Origin: Sclerotiophoma versabilis
Taxonomy: Eukaryota > Ascomycota > Dothideomycetes > Pleosporales > Didymellaceae
Direction: 5' to 3'
DNA: 64,000 bases
Assembly (NCBI GenBank): GCA_012274445.1
Contig: JAAROD010000015.1
Location: 1,612,001 to 1,676,000 of the forward strand
The number at the start of each line of letters is the position of its first letter. The stretch's first letter is position 1. Below the pieces are notes generated by a model. The model was given only the letters and a program-made list of their open reading frames with translations. It was not told the origin of the DNA and did no database searches. A program made the translations under genes and the position numbers. This document shows, piece after piece, positions 18,251-29,621 of this stretch.

Positions 18251-19850
18251 TCAGTTGTCCACTCCAATGTGGACGTTCTTCTCGCTGGGATCAGGAATCA
18301 CATCCTCCTCCTTCTTGCCCTTAAGGTTAGGAAGCTCCTCGACAGCCTCCTTGATGATCTTAAGGGCGCTCTCGACTTCTTCTTCGGTAATGACGAGAGG
18401 TGGTGCCAATCGAATGATGTTCTGGTGAGTAGGTTTGGCCTAGGATCATGTTAGGTTTACTGACTCCATGGAGATGTGCGCAGCGTTTCTTGAACTTACC
18501 AAAAGACCCTTGGCCTTGAACAGCATGCACAAGTCCCATGCGCTGTGACCGTTTGTCTTGCTCTCATCGATGACGATGGCGTTCAGGAGACCCTTGCCTC
18601 GAATAGTCGTGATCAACGGGCTGTTGATGTCCTTCAGGCCCTGGCGGAACTTCTTACCCATTGTCTCTGCGCGCTCAACCATGTTCTCCTCCTGGATGAG
18701 CTCCAGAGCACGGATAGCAACGGCCGAACCCAGGGGGTTACCACCGTATGTCGAACCGTGTGTGCCAGGCTCAATTGTAAGCATGACATCCTTTGCGCCT
18801 AGCACTGCCGACACAGGGTACATGCCACCAGAGATAGCCTTGCCTAGCAGGACAAGGTCTGGCTTGATACCACTCCACTCATGGCAAAGCATTTTGCCTG
18901 TTCTTGCGATACCGGTCTGGATCTCGTCGCAAATGAGAAGGACATTGTGTTCGTCGCAGAGTGCGCGGACTTCCCTCAGGTAGCTGTCGTCCGGTACGAC
19001 GATACCTGCCTCACCCTGAATTGGCTCAACGAGGAAAGCAGCAGTGTTCTTGCCGTGCTTCTCAAGGACCTCACGAACGTCCTCGACGTTGTTGTAGCGG
19101 ATGGGCTTGCCAGTCGAGGGGTTAACACTTCCGATGTTCGGTAGGTATGGGCCGTAGTTCTCGCGTGACTCGGGGTCGGTGGACATCGTAATCGCAGCAA
19201 ACTAGGTGAAATTCATCAGCAAAGGCCCAAACCTAGGGTAACACACAAGCTTACTGTTCGCCCATGGAAATTCTCCTCAACAGAGAAGATCAGAGCCTCG
19301 TTTTGCGGAATTCCCTTGGCCTTGTATCCCCACTTGCGCGCAATCTTGACGGCGGTCTCAACAGCCTCAGCACCAGTGTTCATGGGCAGGATCATGTCAA
19401 ACCCAAACAGCTTGGTGGCGTACTCAGCAAAGCGAGGGAACACATCGTTGTAGAATGCACGACTGCTAAGTGTCAATCGCGAGGCCTGCTCCGTCAAGGC
19501 TTTGACGAGCTCAGGGTGGCAGTGGCCCTGGTTGACCGCGCTGTACGCAGAGAGGAAGTCAAGGTAGTGCTTCTCCTCAGGGTCCCAGACACTGCACCCA
19601 CTGGCGCGAGCGAAGACTGGACACCGTCAATACAGAATATTTCAAATAGCGCAATGGACGTACCAATTGGGAGAGGGTGGTAGTTGTGAGCGGCGTACTT
19701 GGCTTCCGCTGTTGTTGCCTCAGAAGACGAAGATGCATGGTACCTTGAGGGATCGGGAGTGCCAGTAGGGTGGAACGAGCGCGCAGTGGGCTTCAGAGGA
19801 GTACCATTGCTCGCAGGCGTAGCTTCAGTCTGAATTGCGCCGGGTGCCAT
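18251..19850 (-). CDS. CAR2: Ornithine aminotransferase (ornithine-oxo-acid transaminase)
   Basis: It converts ornithine and 2-oxoglutarate to glutamate semialdehyde and glutamate in arginine catabolism; the fungal enzyme is cytosolic. Class III PLP aminotransferase. Exons on the minus strand: 19664-19850, 19255-19616, 18500-19201, 18251-18439; 1440 nt, 479 residues, phases consistent. The start is ATG 19850 (MAPGAIQTEA). Signatures: MNTGAEAVETAVKIARKWGY, FHGRTFAAITMSTDPESR restored across the second intron, ICDEIQTGIARTG for the PLP-ring aspartate, and the Schiff-base lysine in VLLGKAISGGMYPV. The C-terminal exon supplies THQNIIRLAPPLVITEEEV. The ~40 residues before YHPLPI are low-complexity and variable. 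No odd residues were seen. Confidence 0.95.
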
Positions 19851-20918
19851 GGTGTTCACTGTGTTATCGGTGGTTGATACGAACGTGGGGTTAAAATGGT
19901 GGGGGATTTCAGTCGTTGAAAGTTGTGGTGAACAAGTGATCGAGAAAACGCAGGAGAGGTCAGGGGCTTTATTTTGACTGATGGTTGAACCTTGGTGCCG
20001 ATGTGAGCCTATACCTGTACTTTACGATCATGTCTATGTGACTACCGGCACGACCTGCGATTAGGGTCGAGAGCGAACGGCAGGCCCTCGGTTGCGAGCG
20101 GCCGTCTCCATTAGCGCGCTTGTCATTGGCTCGTGGGCATGGTCTCGTGGTGTGAGGGGAGAACATCTCAAACGCAAAAGGCGCTGTAAACGTAAGAGCG
20201 TTCGAAGTCGGGAAGCATTGTGAAGTCGCGATGGAGGTTGATTCGGTTCGCGTTATCCGGCAAAAGTTGTCAGGGAAGGTGGTCGCGCAGGCTGTCGCGT
20301 GCTGTTACTCTGCCAATAACAGTGCGCTTGCGCCATTTTTCCGCTCCCAAAGTGCAAGAATAACCTTCCAACTTCCAGCTCTCCGAGATCATCAAATTCG
20401 TTCACGTGTTCGCGCGTCATGATCGCTTGATACCATCCTTGCCGCGGCGCGAAGGGGGGCGACAGTGTGCGCATTGGCGGCATCCCCCTCCCCCGAGCAA
20501 ACTCGGCTAGAATCTCAGCGGTGCCAACCTCCAGAAGGCACTTTGCGCCTGTGGGTTGGATCTATTGATGGAGCGCTGTGCCTCTATCCTCAACAGGGCA
20601 TGTTGATCTCCATTCATTGGAATTCTGTCTTCTCCAATGGCTCTGATTATGGACAAAAGAGATAAGGTAGGCTAGACCTCTTTGCCGGCTTCTTTGTGCT
20701 TTTAGGGGCTGCGCGAGGCTCTCATCAAACCAGAATCTCTAAAAGACAACAACGATATGACGATACAAACGAGTCGGTTGCACTGGCCACAGTCTGACAG
20801 AGCGATCATCATTGACAGCTAACATACATTCAAAGAGAAAATTATGGAGATGGACAGAGCAGGATCCATTCTCTGCAGCTATATGAACGATTGTGAACGG
20901 CGAATGGGTGAAAGCATC
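19851..20918. other. Promoter side of the aminotransferase gene and 3' flank of the synthetase gene
   Basis: No gene supported. A few short ORFs on both strands have no recognisable content. The part next to 19850 should contain the aminotransferase promoter. Confidence 0.5.
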
Positions 20919-22890
20919 TCAGCCTGCAACGGGTGTATCTGCTCGCTCGTGAGGCAGATCAGGGATGGGTACAGCTCCGAGCAGCTTCATGCCGTTCTGT
21001 AACACGATCCTAGTGGCTTCAAGCAACGCAATGAACCCCGAAGGGACATCGATCTTATCTTCTTCCTCTTCGAGACAATCGGACAATTGCTCAGTGATGG
21101 CCGTCAGATATGTGACGATACCAGCTGGTTCGAAGGACTGGAATGTGGCCTTCAAGACTTCAGGGTATTGAGCAAGTACGCGCAGAAGATTGGACTGACC
21201 TTCATTTGCCAGCGATTCAAATTGCTCATCACTCAGTTCTGCTGATGCAGTCTGTCCGCTCAGAAGAGCGCAGATCCTAGTGTAGCACGACTGTAGATCT
21301 GGCCCAGTTCCAGGCTTGAAGGATGCAAGTGCACCTATGTCGAAGGTATGAGCGCTAGTCGCACGAGTTGACAGCTCCTGCACCAAGAGCGCAGAGGTTG
21401 CCAAAGCGCTTGTAGCCTGTTTAGAGCTGACCAGTGAGGCGGCTCTGTCTGCATCTACGTCTGGAAGAGTTCTTGTCGCTTCTTCACAGATGTCGAGGAT
21501 GGACTGAGGCTTGTAGCCCTTTCCCAGCGTAGCTACCATCCTGGACACCTCGCTGAACCGGACATGCTGCAATTTTCCGGAAAGACTTCTCATATCCAGA
21601 GCCTCCAAAATCTTGAACAGTTGTGTAAAGTGAACACTGTTGTCGCTCGCGACAACATAGACCATCTTGTCAAACGCATACTTCCTCGAGCGCTCCAGCA
21701 CAGCAGCAAGATCCCGCAGGAGATACGTGCTGCTGCCCGACCGATCTCGAATAATGGCAGTCCCGGCTCTGGCACCTAGCTTCTGCATGTGTACGATCCA
21801 GGCTCCGCCGCTTTCTTCGGAGATGTTTTTTTCTTTCAGCAGCTGTTCCACCTCGGTCATAACCTCCTGAGAAACCTTTGATTCGCCTGAGTACTCATCG
21901 AACTGGATGCCCAGCCGCTCATAGAAGTCGATGTAATTGTCGACGTTGGCTTTTCGGGCACATTCCCAAAAGGAGACAATTTCTTCATCTCCTGCCTCGA
22001 GCTTTTTGAACGCCTCATTGCGCTCGGCAAAGATACCCTGACTTTCGATCTCAACTTGAGCCTCACCCTCATCCCTACCTTCTTTGGCAGCGTCATCGCG
22101 AGCCTTCTTACTTGCTGCTTGTTCAGGCTGAAATAGCTCCTCAATCCGGTGATAGACGTCCAGCAGATGGCTGACTGGATCCTTCTCAAAGGCCTCTTCT
22201 GAACCGTACTTATCCCAACCGACTTTCAGTAGAGCAATTGGCTTGCCCCAGTCTCCGAGGTAATTGACACGCGTTACATCCCAGCCCAGCGATTCGTACA
22301 GTCGACTGATGAATGCTCCAATGATAGTACTGCGCAAGTGCTTTCCTTGGAGCTCGCTTGCGACGTTGGGCGATGAAAATTCGACAACGACCTTCCTGGG
22401 CGTTCCTTCGGATGTTTGGCAGCCGTACCTGGACCCACGATCAAGGATGTATGGCAACAACAGGCGCGGTACTACCTCGAGCTTCAGAAACACACGCAGG
22501 TGCACGCCATCGAGAAACGGCGGGTCAAAGAGCGCGTGATCTTTCGGAAACTACCCCCAAAGGTCAGCTGAACGCTCTTCTTTCACGATTTGTTCCTAAT
22601 CCTACCTTGTCGACCAATTGCGAGGACAACTCGGCAGGCTTGCGACCCGGACAAAGCTTTGGCACGGTTACCGAAAGATCGCCGTTAAATATATTATTGG
22701 GCCATTGGATGGACTTGTATGCAGCCTGCACATCACAGTCAACTAGTCCGGAGAGCAACTCAGCCAGTGTTAAGCGATGTAAGTCGAGCGGATTGGTCAA
22801 TATGGTGGCATCGACAACTTCGGAGGTTGGTGCAGAGATGGATAAATTCTCCAGCAGCTGCGTCAGCCCAGCCTGATTAAGTGTCGACAT
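20919..22890 (-). CDS. Arginyl-tRNA synthetase-like protein with altered class I signatures
   Basis: By overall architecture this is an arginyl-tRNA synthetase. Exons on the minus strand: 22606-22890 and 20919-22550 with a 55-nt intron; 638 residues from ATG 22890. The N-terminal Arg-tRNA-synthetase domain has YKSIQWPNNIFNGDLSVTVP. The catalytic domain has VVEFSSPNVASE, HLRSTIIGAFISRLYESLGW and VNYLGDWGK. The DALR anticodon-binding domain ends with LLEATRIVLQNGMKLLGAVP. Two deviations stand out. The HIGH-type motif (HAGH in usual eukaryotic enzymes) is here QGKH. The KMSKS-type segment (usually MSTRKG) reads MVATLGKG. It may therefore be a divergent or non-canonical paralogue rather than the housekeeping enzyme. 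The length is normal for the family. Confidence 0.85.
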
Positions 22891-24174
22891 GGCGACAATA
22901 TAACCCTCTCAGCCTTAGGCAAGAAGGAGGCGAAAGTGAGGCTTTCGATTAAACTCTGTCAATGTTCAAGAAACACGACGTCGAGTGTCCGCGGCCGTGA
23001 ACAATCGGGGCAAATGAGGGCAACAGCTCCAGGTTATATGCACTTATAAATTGTCGGGCGACTGTAAGGTCAATCATGGTGGTTGGATTTCAGCCTCGTC
23101 TGATGTGGCTGCCACGCTGTAAGATGTCAGTCGTGGTCGTTTGGGATTGGTGGCGAGGATACACTCTATTCCCTCAGCCGCTCGTGCATGAAAGACCACG
23201 GCCATTGGAAGCTTAGCATAAGGATCTGCGATGTAAAATCTGATCTCTGGAGATTTATTACGGTACCGATACAGCATAAACCGGGTATCGCGAACGCGCT
23301 TATCACCACTAAGCCTCTAGATGTACCTTCAAGTTCGCCAGGCTAATATCAGCACAACACTCCTACACGACCGGAGAACTATGGACGAGCCTACCGACCG
23401 CATACCGACATGACTGCATAATCCGTGATCTCATGAATCGTTAACTCGTAGGTGATTGTAAGAGTCGCAACAAAAGAAGACCTCCCCGTCCGTGCTTGAA
23501 AGAAGACGTGAACAATCGGAGAATTGCTCATGCTGGGGATATCTGTACTCTATCAGTAAATTTTTCCAGACCAGATTTACGTTAGCCATCTCACCGGCTC
23601 TATCCGTGGAATAGTAGCTTTCTCTAGCTTTCCGACAAGTCTATCAATGAAGGCCTCTTTGACTAGGTCCACGGTTTGAAGGATATAGGTGAGGAGAAGA
23701 AAGCCAGGGACCAGCACGCAGATAATAACCCAGAACATGCGTGGGCTTCGCTCAAATGATGACCTTGAGCACACAGATAGATCGTAAATTTGACCCTAAA
23801 AACAACCTGCATGCGCTGGATAGTACGAATACACCCTGCTCCCCATCTCTTTCTTCCCTTGGCCACGCGTTAGTGTTCCAATGTGGCGAAAAGGCTCCTT
23901 CTCTCTCCGAAATCCGGTCACAGTCTCTAAGCATGAGTATGTGAATTCTCGATCGCTTCTCGGCGACCTTATGAGATGTCTTCAACCTCGTCTTTAAAGC
24001 AGCAAAACAGATTGCACCCCAGCGTTAATAGTTCTGAGCAACGCGTAGTAAGCCCAAGGCTCCCAGAAGCTTTCCAAACGGTTGAGAGTCTCATCTGAGC
24101 ATCTGAGGACGTCTTGAGGCAAAGAACTTGGTAAGCGGGAGGCGTCGGGAGGGCAGTATCGTAAAAGCATAATA
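22891..24174. other. Intergenic region between synthetase and transporter genes
   Basis: The part next to 22890 is the likely promoter of the synthetase gene. Apart from a candidate short membrane ORF (23577-23738) I see nothing codable. Confidence 0.5.
23577..23738 (-). CDS. Candidate small membrane protein, 53 residues
   Basis: A short minus-strand ORF starts at ATG 23738 with a hydrophobic segment WVIICVLVPGFLLLTYIL, followed by an amphipathic basic/acidic part VKEAFIDRLVGKLEKA and PRIEPVRWLT. The pattern (one TM, charged tail) is what a real small membrane protein would show, but an ORF this short can arise by chance, and no homologue is known to me. It could also be an exon of a larger transcript. 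Confidence 0.25.
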   Translation of the reverse strand: MFWVIICVLVPGFLLLTYILQTVDLVKEAFIDRLVGKLEKATIPRIEPVRWLT

Positions 24175-26056
24175 TCAGATCTTCGTCGACTCAGTTGGCG
24201 TTTCCTCTTTGCGCAGTCCAGTCACGGTTTCCACATGCTCCGTTCCTAGATGCGCCGCGTCGACGAACAAGCTGGCAACAAGTGCCAGAAAGGCTACCAC
24301 CGTCAACATGATCCACATGTTTCGCGTTGCCCAAGCAAAAGCCTGCTTTGCAGCAAATTCCCAAGCTGGGTTCTCAAGTGTGCTCGGTAGCATGACATTC
24401 GCCAAAGCGTTCTCACCATCTAACTGATCCAGCAGGTCCTGAGGCAAGCCAGCAGCCCGCAGGTGGCCGTTTCGGTTCGACATGGAGTTTTGAAAGATTG
24501 TTCCGCAGACAATGACTGAGATGGAGACAGCAATGTTGCGAACAAACGCCATCGTTGCAGTAGCAGTCGCTACATCAGCCTGCTTGACCTGGCTTTGGAT
24601 GGCGATGAGTGGTGCTTCGAAGAGGATTCCTTGCCCCAGACCGGCAATCATTTGGAATCCGACTGCATGGCCAGTCGACGTGTTGGCATCGAATAATATA
24701 AACAGGCCAAACCCAAGACACATGAAGAATGAGCCCACCCACATGATTTCTCGAAAGCGTCCCGTGCGATGAATGATAACACCGCACAACACACCGAAAA
24801 TGGCTCCTGTGACAATGAGAGGTAGAAGGAGCACACCAGATCGAAGTGGAGAGGCCTCCAGGACAGACTGTAAGAATAAAGGCATGTAAAATTCAGCCGC
24901 AATGAAGACCTAGCCAGTCAGCTTAAGCTCATTTGGGCTTCAGCATGAATCACTTACAAATCCATGAAAGAAGACCACTAAGAACGTAGCGATGTTGGTC
25001 TTTGTCTTGAACAACGTCATGGGGATGAGGGGGTATTTGGCAAACTTTGCCTCGCTGTAGATGAATGCAAAGATCATGACACCTCCCACGACAAGCAAGG
25101 CTATGATCTTTGCGGAATCCCACGGAAACAAAACGCCTCCAAAGTCGAGTCCAAGGAGGAGCATGAGGGTGCATCCAAGGAAGGTAAAGATGCCCAACCA
25201 GTCAATGGCTTTCATGCCATTGAGGAAAGAGGTATGCTCGTGCTTGACGTCCAAGAATATAAGGATTAGAATGGCCGCTAACCCGCTAATCGGTAGGTTG
25301 ATCCAGACTGACAGCATTAGCATCAGCTGGAGAACGCTTTACCGAAAGGAACCAGACTTACAGCACCATCTCCAGTTGACCAGACTCGCAAAAACACCAC
25401 CGAGTATTGGTCCAATACCGCCGGCCAAAGCCCAAATTCCCTCGGTCAGTCCCATCAGCAGACTTCGTTGCCTCAAGCTGAACATGTCGCTGATACAGAC
25501 ATGCACTAGAAGGATCAGACCGCCACCTGCTGCACCCTGAAACGCACGACCGATAATCAATGCTTCCATCGTATTGGCAGTCGCACATACTGCCGAGCTA
25601 GCAAAGAAGACTGCGAGCGCCAAAAGAACGATGAGCTTGCGGCCGAAGATGTCGGAAAGCTTGGCCCAGATAGGACCAGAGGCGGCGTTGCCGAGAAGAA
25701 ATGCACCGCCGATCCACGTATATCCCGCTGCCGAGTTTAGGTCATGGGACATGGTGGGCGCTGCAGTGGAGACTATTGTCGCGTCCAGCGCTGCTACGAA
25801 GAGTGACAACTAAAACCCATCAGCCTTTTGCATGCATGTAGCAGAGAAGGACAGGAGCAAATTTACGTACGAAAAGCGCCGTCAGAATAGCGAGCATTCG
25901 AAGTTTGCTCCTTGGTGCGTCACTACTTTCAATTGGTGCTTCGACATCTTGATTCGTTGAAGTTTTGTCGAGAATTTGCTCCGAGGACGCATCAGGATAC
26001 GGTGCGGTAGGAGTTGTGTGCTTGGACTGGATGTCCATTTCAAACTCGGGCTCCAT
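24175..26056 (-). CDS. MFS multidrug efflux transporter, 14-TM (DHA2-like) family
   Basis: A plasma-membrane proton-coupled exporter of small molecules, judged by family. Exons on the minus strand: 25871-26056, 25362-25809, 24958-25307, 24175-24909; 572 residues, phases consistent. The ~50 residue acidic N-terminal tail is cytoplasmic. TM1 carries LFVAALDATIVSTAAPT (the motif D1 type D-x-T-I-V). The loop 2-3 motif A is AKLSDIFGRKLIVLLA. Family motif WRWCFWINLP is restored across the second intron. The helices continue to LTVVAFLALVASLFVD near the C terminus. No biosynthetic genes are adjacent, so neither the substrate nor a cluster role can be inferred. Confidence 0.9.
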
Positions 26057-27067
26057 AATCAGAATTGTGGGCTAAATCACCATGCAATTGTTCAAGTACA
26101 ATTAACGAGTGCAGTATGCTGGCTATACAAGGCAGTTGATGAGCTCGCGAGAGGTGGCTGAAAATCTGGGGAAGCCCTTTTTCGTAGTCACCGCCAAACA
26201 TTGACCAATGAACGCGTAGGACTCAATGACTACAACACAAAGGGGAAGGCGTGCGCCCTTCATGACAGCCACCTTCCCAATCGAGATTTTTCAGGATGTA
26301 GACTGAAACACTGAGTTATGAGCATTGTAGATGTGCTGATGTGCTGAATTTATGCTAATGATGGTCGGAGTCTATGCCTTTTTTGTCGTCCGTCTCTTAG
26401 CACAGTGTATGCGGGATCGACGGCCGGTTTGAAGTAGGAGATAGTCAAAATCAGCCCATATGAAAAGAAGAAAGAAGTAACCGGTGATATAGGTCTTTTC
26501 GAAAGATCAGCCTCACCCTGTGACTTGCGGGTGTGAGGCAAATACAGCTTTATGGTTTCTCTTGAAGCTGTTGACTTACGTACGTCAAGCTATTGCAATA
26601 CTTTTCTTCTTGTTTTAGCTGTTGCAGTGATCTACCGTACCAGCCACAGGCTCTAAGGATGCTATATGGGTTACAAACGGTAACGAACCAGATCTGGTCA
26701 TATATCGCCATTTAATAAAGCGCAGTCACGGGATGGGGTTGGTCTTTCGAAAATAAACCATAAAGCTGTGTTGCCTTGATGTCTCCGTCCAGACGCTTAG
26801 TAAACAGGGTATCATTCAGTATTCGCTACCCATAAAAGCTTTGTGCAATTGTATTTATATGGCATACTAAATGCCACTGTCGTGTAGTGGGATTGCCGCA
26901 GGTTGTTTGGGAGTCATGTTGGTGTTACGGAATGTCGAGAATCGATTGGTAGCGATGATGTCGATGGTTACACTACCCATACCGGCATACCTTACACAAG
27001 GCCTCGGAGATGGTCGGGTTGCATCTATATTCCAACGTATTGTTACAAAAATCTCAACTTGACGCCT

Positions 27068-27109
27068 AAACAAGACACTCAGATTTAGGCAACAATCTGT
27101 GTCTTGTTT
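27068..27109. other. Imperfect hairpin, 16-bp stem
   Basis: AAACAAGACA + CAGATT pairs with AATCTG + TGTCTTGTTT; a CT bulge interrupts the left arm and the loop is 8 nt. It stands alone in gene-free DNA, so it could be a terminator-like structure, a relic of a small inverted-repeat element, or chance. Confidence 0.5.
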
Positions 27110-29211
27110 GTCAGAGTACACTGGCATGCAACTCATCGAGAAAAGAGATGTGTGTGCCCACGCCTAGCCTCTGCATAGCCCCGTGCGTTTGTGGGTCCCA
27201 GTAATGGTTCGCAGTGATACAAGAAGAAAAAGTCCAGGACCCCCACTGTTCTCTGGAGCTGGCGTCAGTCTGGCATTATGAGCTGAGTCTCTTTACACGA
27301 GAGACGTGGCGTCTTTCGAGAAACCTCGAAGGGCTCTCTTGTCACGATGTAGACCAGCTGCTGATGTACGAGTCTTCTGCTGCTATGGCGAAAGCTGGAG
27401 AATTCGGTCTGAACGGTGTGCAATGTGTCGCGAGCGGAGCCTCCCATTACACATGCATAGAAGAGGAATTCATGGATTCGCTCTGACTGTTGGTCGTATT
27501 CCTTTGCTCAAGCTCGACAGCCTCCAGGTCGGTCCCAGGACCACTTCTGACCGGCCGGCGCACGGACGGACTGTATGTTATTTGTCCTACGTGGGGATGC
27601 CAGGTGTAAACGAGGTTTACCCAATTGAATCCTGTTCTGCGTAACGCATTGTTAGGTGATGTTTCCACAGTTCCTGTTGCCTCGCCTCTCGTTCCTTATG
27701 ACTCATGGGATCGCCCCGGGTCAAGGGAGCCGAAACGATCGTTGGCGGCAAAGGCATTACCTGCAGACATCTTGTAGGAGACTGAGCCATGTACAACCAA
27801 GTTTTGCAATACTGGGAGCGAATGACTTCGAAGTAGCAAGGGTTGCGCCGTTATTGAATGTACGGACTGCAACCATCTGAAAAGCACGGACGATTCAAAT
27901 CCTGATACACAGCGCACCGTATAAAGACTCCCATGTCTTACACGAGAATTGATATTCAATACGATTCGTCGTCTGTGACGGTTGCGTGTGCTTCATCACC
28001 AATCCTTCGTAAGAGCATTGCATTGCGTTCAGGAGAACGGAGGCTGAACTACACACCCAGTCAAGCCGGTTAGTCGCACGGAATGGACTTTGAACCCATA
28101 ATGACAGGCAATCATCGATACAGGAACGCAAAGGAACTCGCAGCACAGTCGAGCACCTCGAGCCAACTCGTATTCGCAATTCCAGGAAAGCTGGCGAACC
28201 CTTGTCTCCGTGGTGATTATAACGACAGTTCGCTCTTCAATCGTATGGTGCCGTGCGAGATCCAGACTCTTGTAGCAAAAATGGGTTCGCAGCCGATCTT
28301 GACAGATCCAAGGTACAAGAGTCGGTTGGAGGACGTCGAAGCAGCAATGGACGACATTTTCTCTCCCGCCGGTCTGATCGCTACGACTGGACCAACTCTT
28401 TGTTATAGCTACGCTGCAAACGCAAGCGTTCGAGTACACGTGAGTCTGAGAAAGAAGAGCTATTTTGCCAAGACGAGCTGACTGCCTCTACTAGATGACA
28501 AAGAAGAAACGCACTTACGTTTGGCAATGTGTAAGTTGCTGGACAAGAATGACAAAGTACCTTAGACTAATGGTCACCGCAGTGCTATTGCGGTTATCCC
28601 TCGATACCATATGGGAGTGTGGCATGCCCTTCTTGTGGGTATGGACGCTGTGGTAATTGCTGCATTACAGAAGAACAGGTCAAGTAAGACGCTGACCACG
28701 TGCCTGTTGGAAGGAGGTTTCCACGGGTGCCCATTACCCGATAGGACTAGCGTGTTTACTCAACAGCTCTTCCCACTGACGTTTGAATCAATCAATCAAA
28801 CAATCGATCTTACCTGACAATTCACATTCAACAGTGCCAAGGAAAATGCAGGTCAGGCAGCTCAACTGTTGTCGATTTGTGGGTGGTGCTCATGGATACT
28901 CGAAGCATTCTGCATGGCTGCAAGTCCGGGTGGACAAAGTGCAAACGATGGTGATAGCAAAGAGAGCTGCAGTTTTTCCCGACAGCAGCTTTACAGACTC
29001 TAGTAACAATATACCAATTAGAAATCTAATAATTTCTATTCCATGCCTTTTCAAAATTACATGTGAAACACGTTTCGTCGGAACATGTTGTCTTTCCTGT
29101 GCTGTGCTGTTAGTAGAATAGGCCATAGCTGCGCCCTTGTTCCGCTGCTAGCTTGTGAATGTCATTGTGAAGAGTCAATGTAAGTCATGTGAAGCTGTGA
29201 GACAAACCTCG

Positions 29212-29231
29212 GGCGTCACCGAGGTGACGCC
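29212..29231. other. 20-bp palindrome GGCGTCACCGAGGTGACGCC
   Basis: Two perfect 9-bp arms flank a GA centre. A second smaller inverted repeat (CAAGTC-AAGC-GACTTG) follows at 29247-29262. They lie about 400 bases beyond the 3' end of the RhoGEF gene. The core TGACGCC resembles a half-site for a bZIP-type factor, but no target gene is close. Confidence 0.5.
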
Positions 29232-29621
29232 ACATTGTGGTGCGCACAAGTCAAGCGACTTGAGCTTTATACATACCTTTCCAGTCGAAGGTTGTAAGCT
29301 ATAGAGGTGGTGAGAGTGCCTCGTGAACATCGTAGATGCATTGTTGTGTTGTTGCTCCTATCATACATTCAACGTAGCATTGTGCCACATCCTTCCGCTG
29401 TATCCACCAATCAGTCGTTCATACATGGCAAGAAATTGCGCCCGCAATGCTCATGATCACACATAGACTTCCTAGTCTTTCCCATATGCGCCAAACCAGC
29501 CCTAAGCTGTATGTGAAGTCGAAAGTCCAGAAGATGGGAATCTCACAAAGAGAAAGAAAAGTAAAAGAAACGGACTGGCAACATTGTGGAAACTCCAAAA
29601 ACTCGACCATGTACCAATAAA

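Larger units (their letters stand above)
26057..29621. other. Gene-poor 3.5-kb region
   Basis: No supported gene. The longest ORF not overlapping a known gene (28083-28481, plus) encodes 132 residues without recognisable domains. Two clear inverted repeats occur (27068-27109 and 29212-29231). The part next to 26056 should contain the transporter promoter. Confidence 0.5.

Noticed and set aside
27890..27910. T-loop-like TTCAAATCC suggesting a tRNA
   Set aside because: No matching A-box, acceptor stem or anticodon arm around it.
28083..28481. 132-codon plus-strand ORF in the gene-poor gap
   Set aside because: No recognisable domain or supporting splice structure; could be chance, so not listed as a gene.
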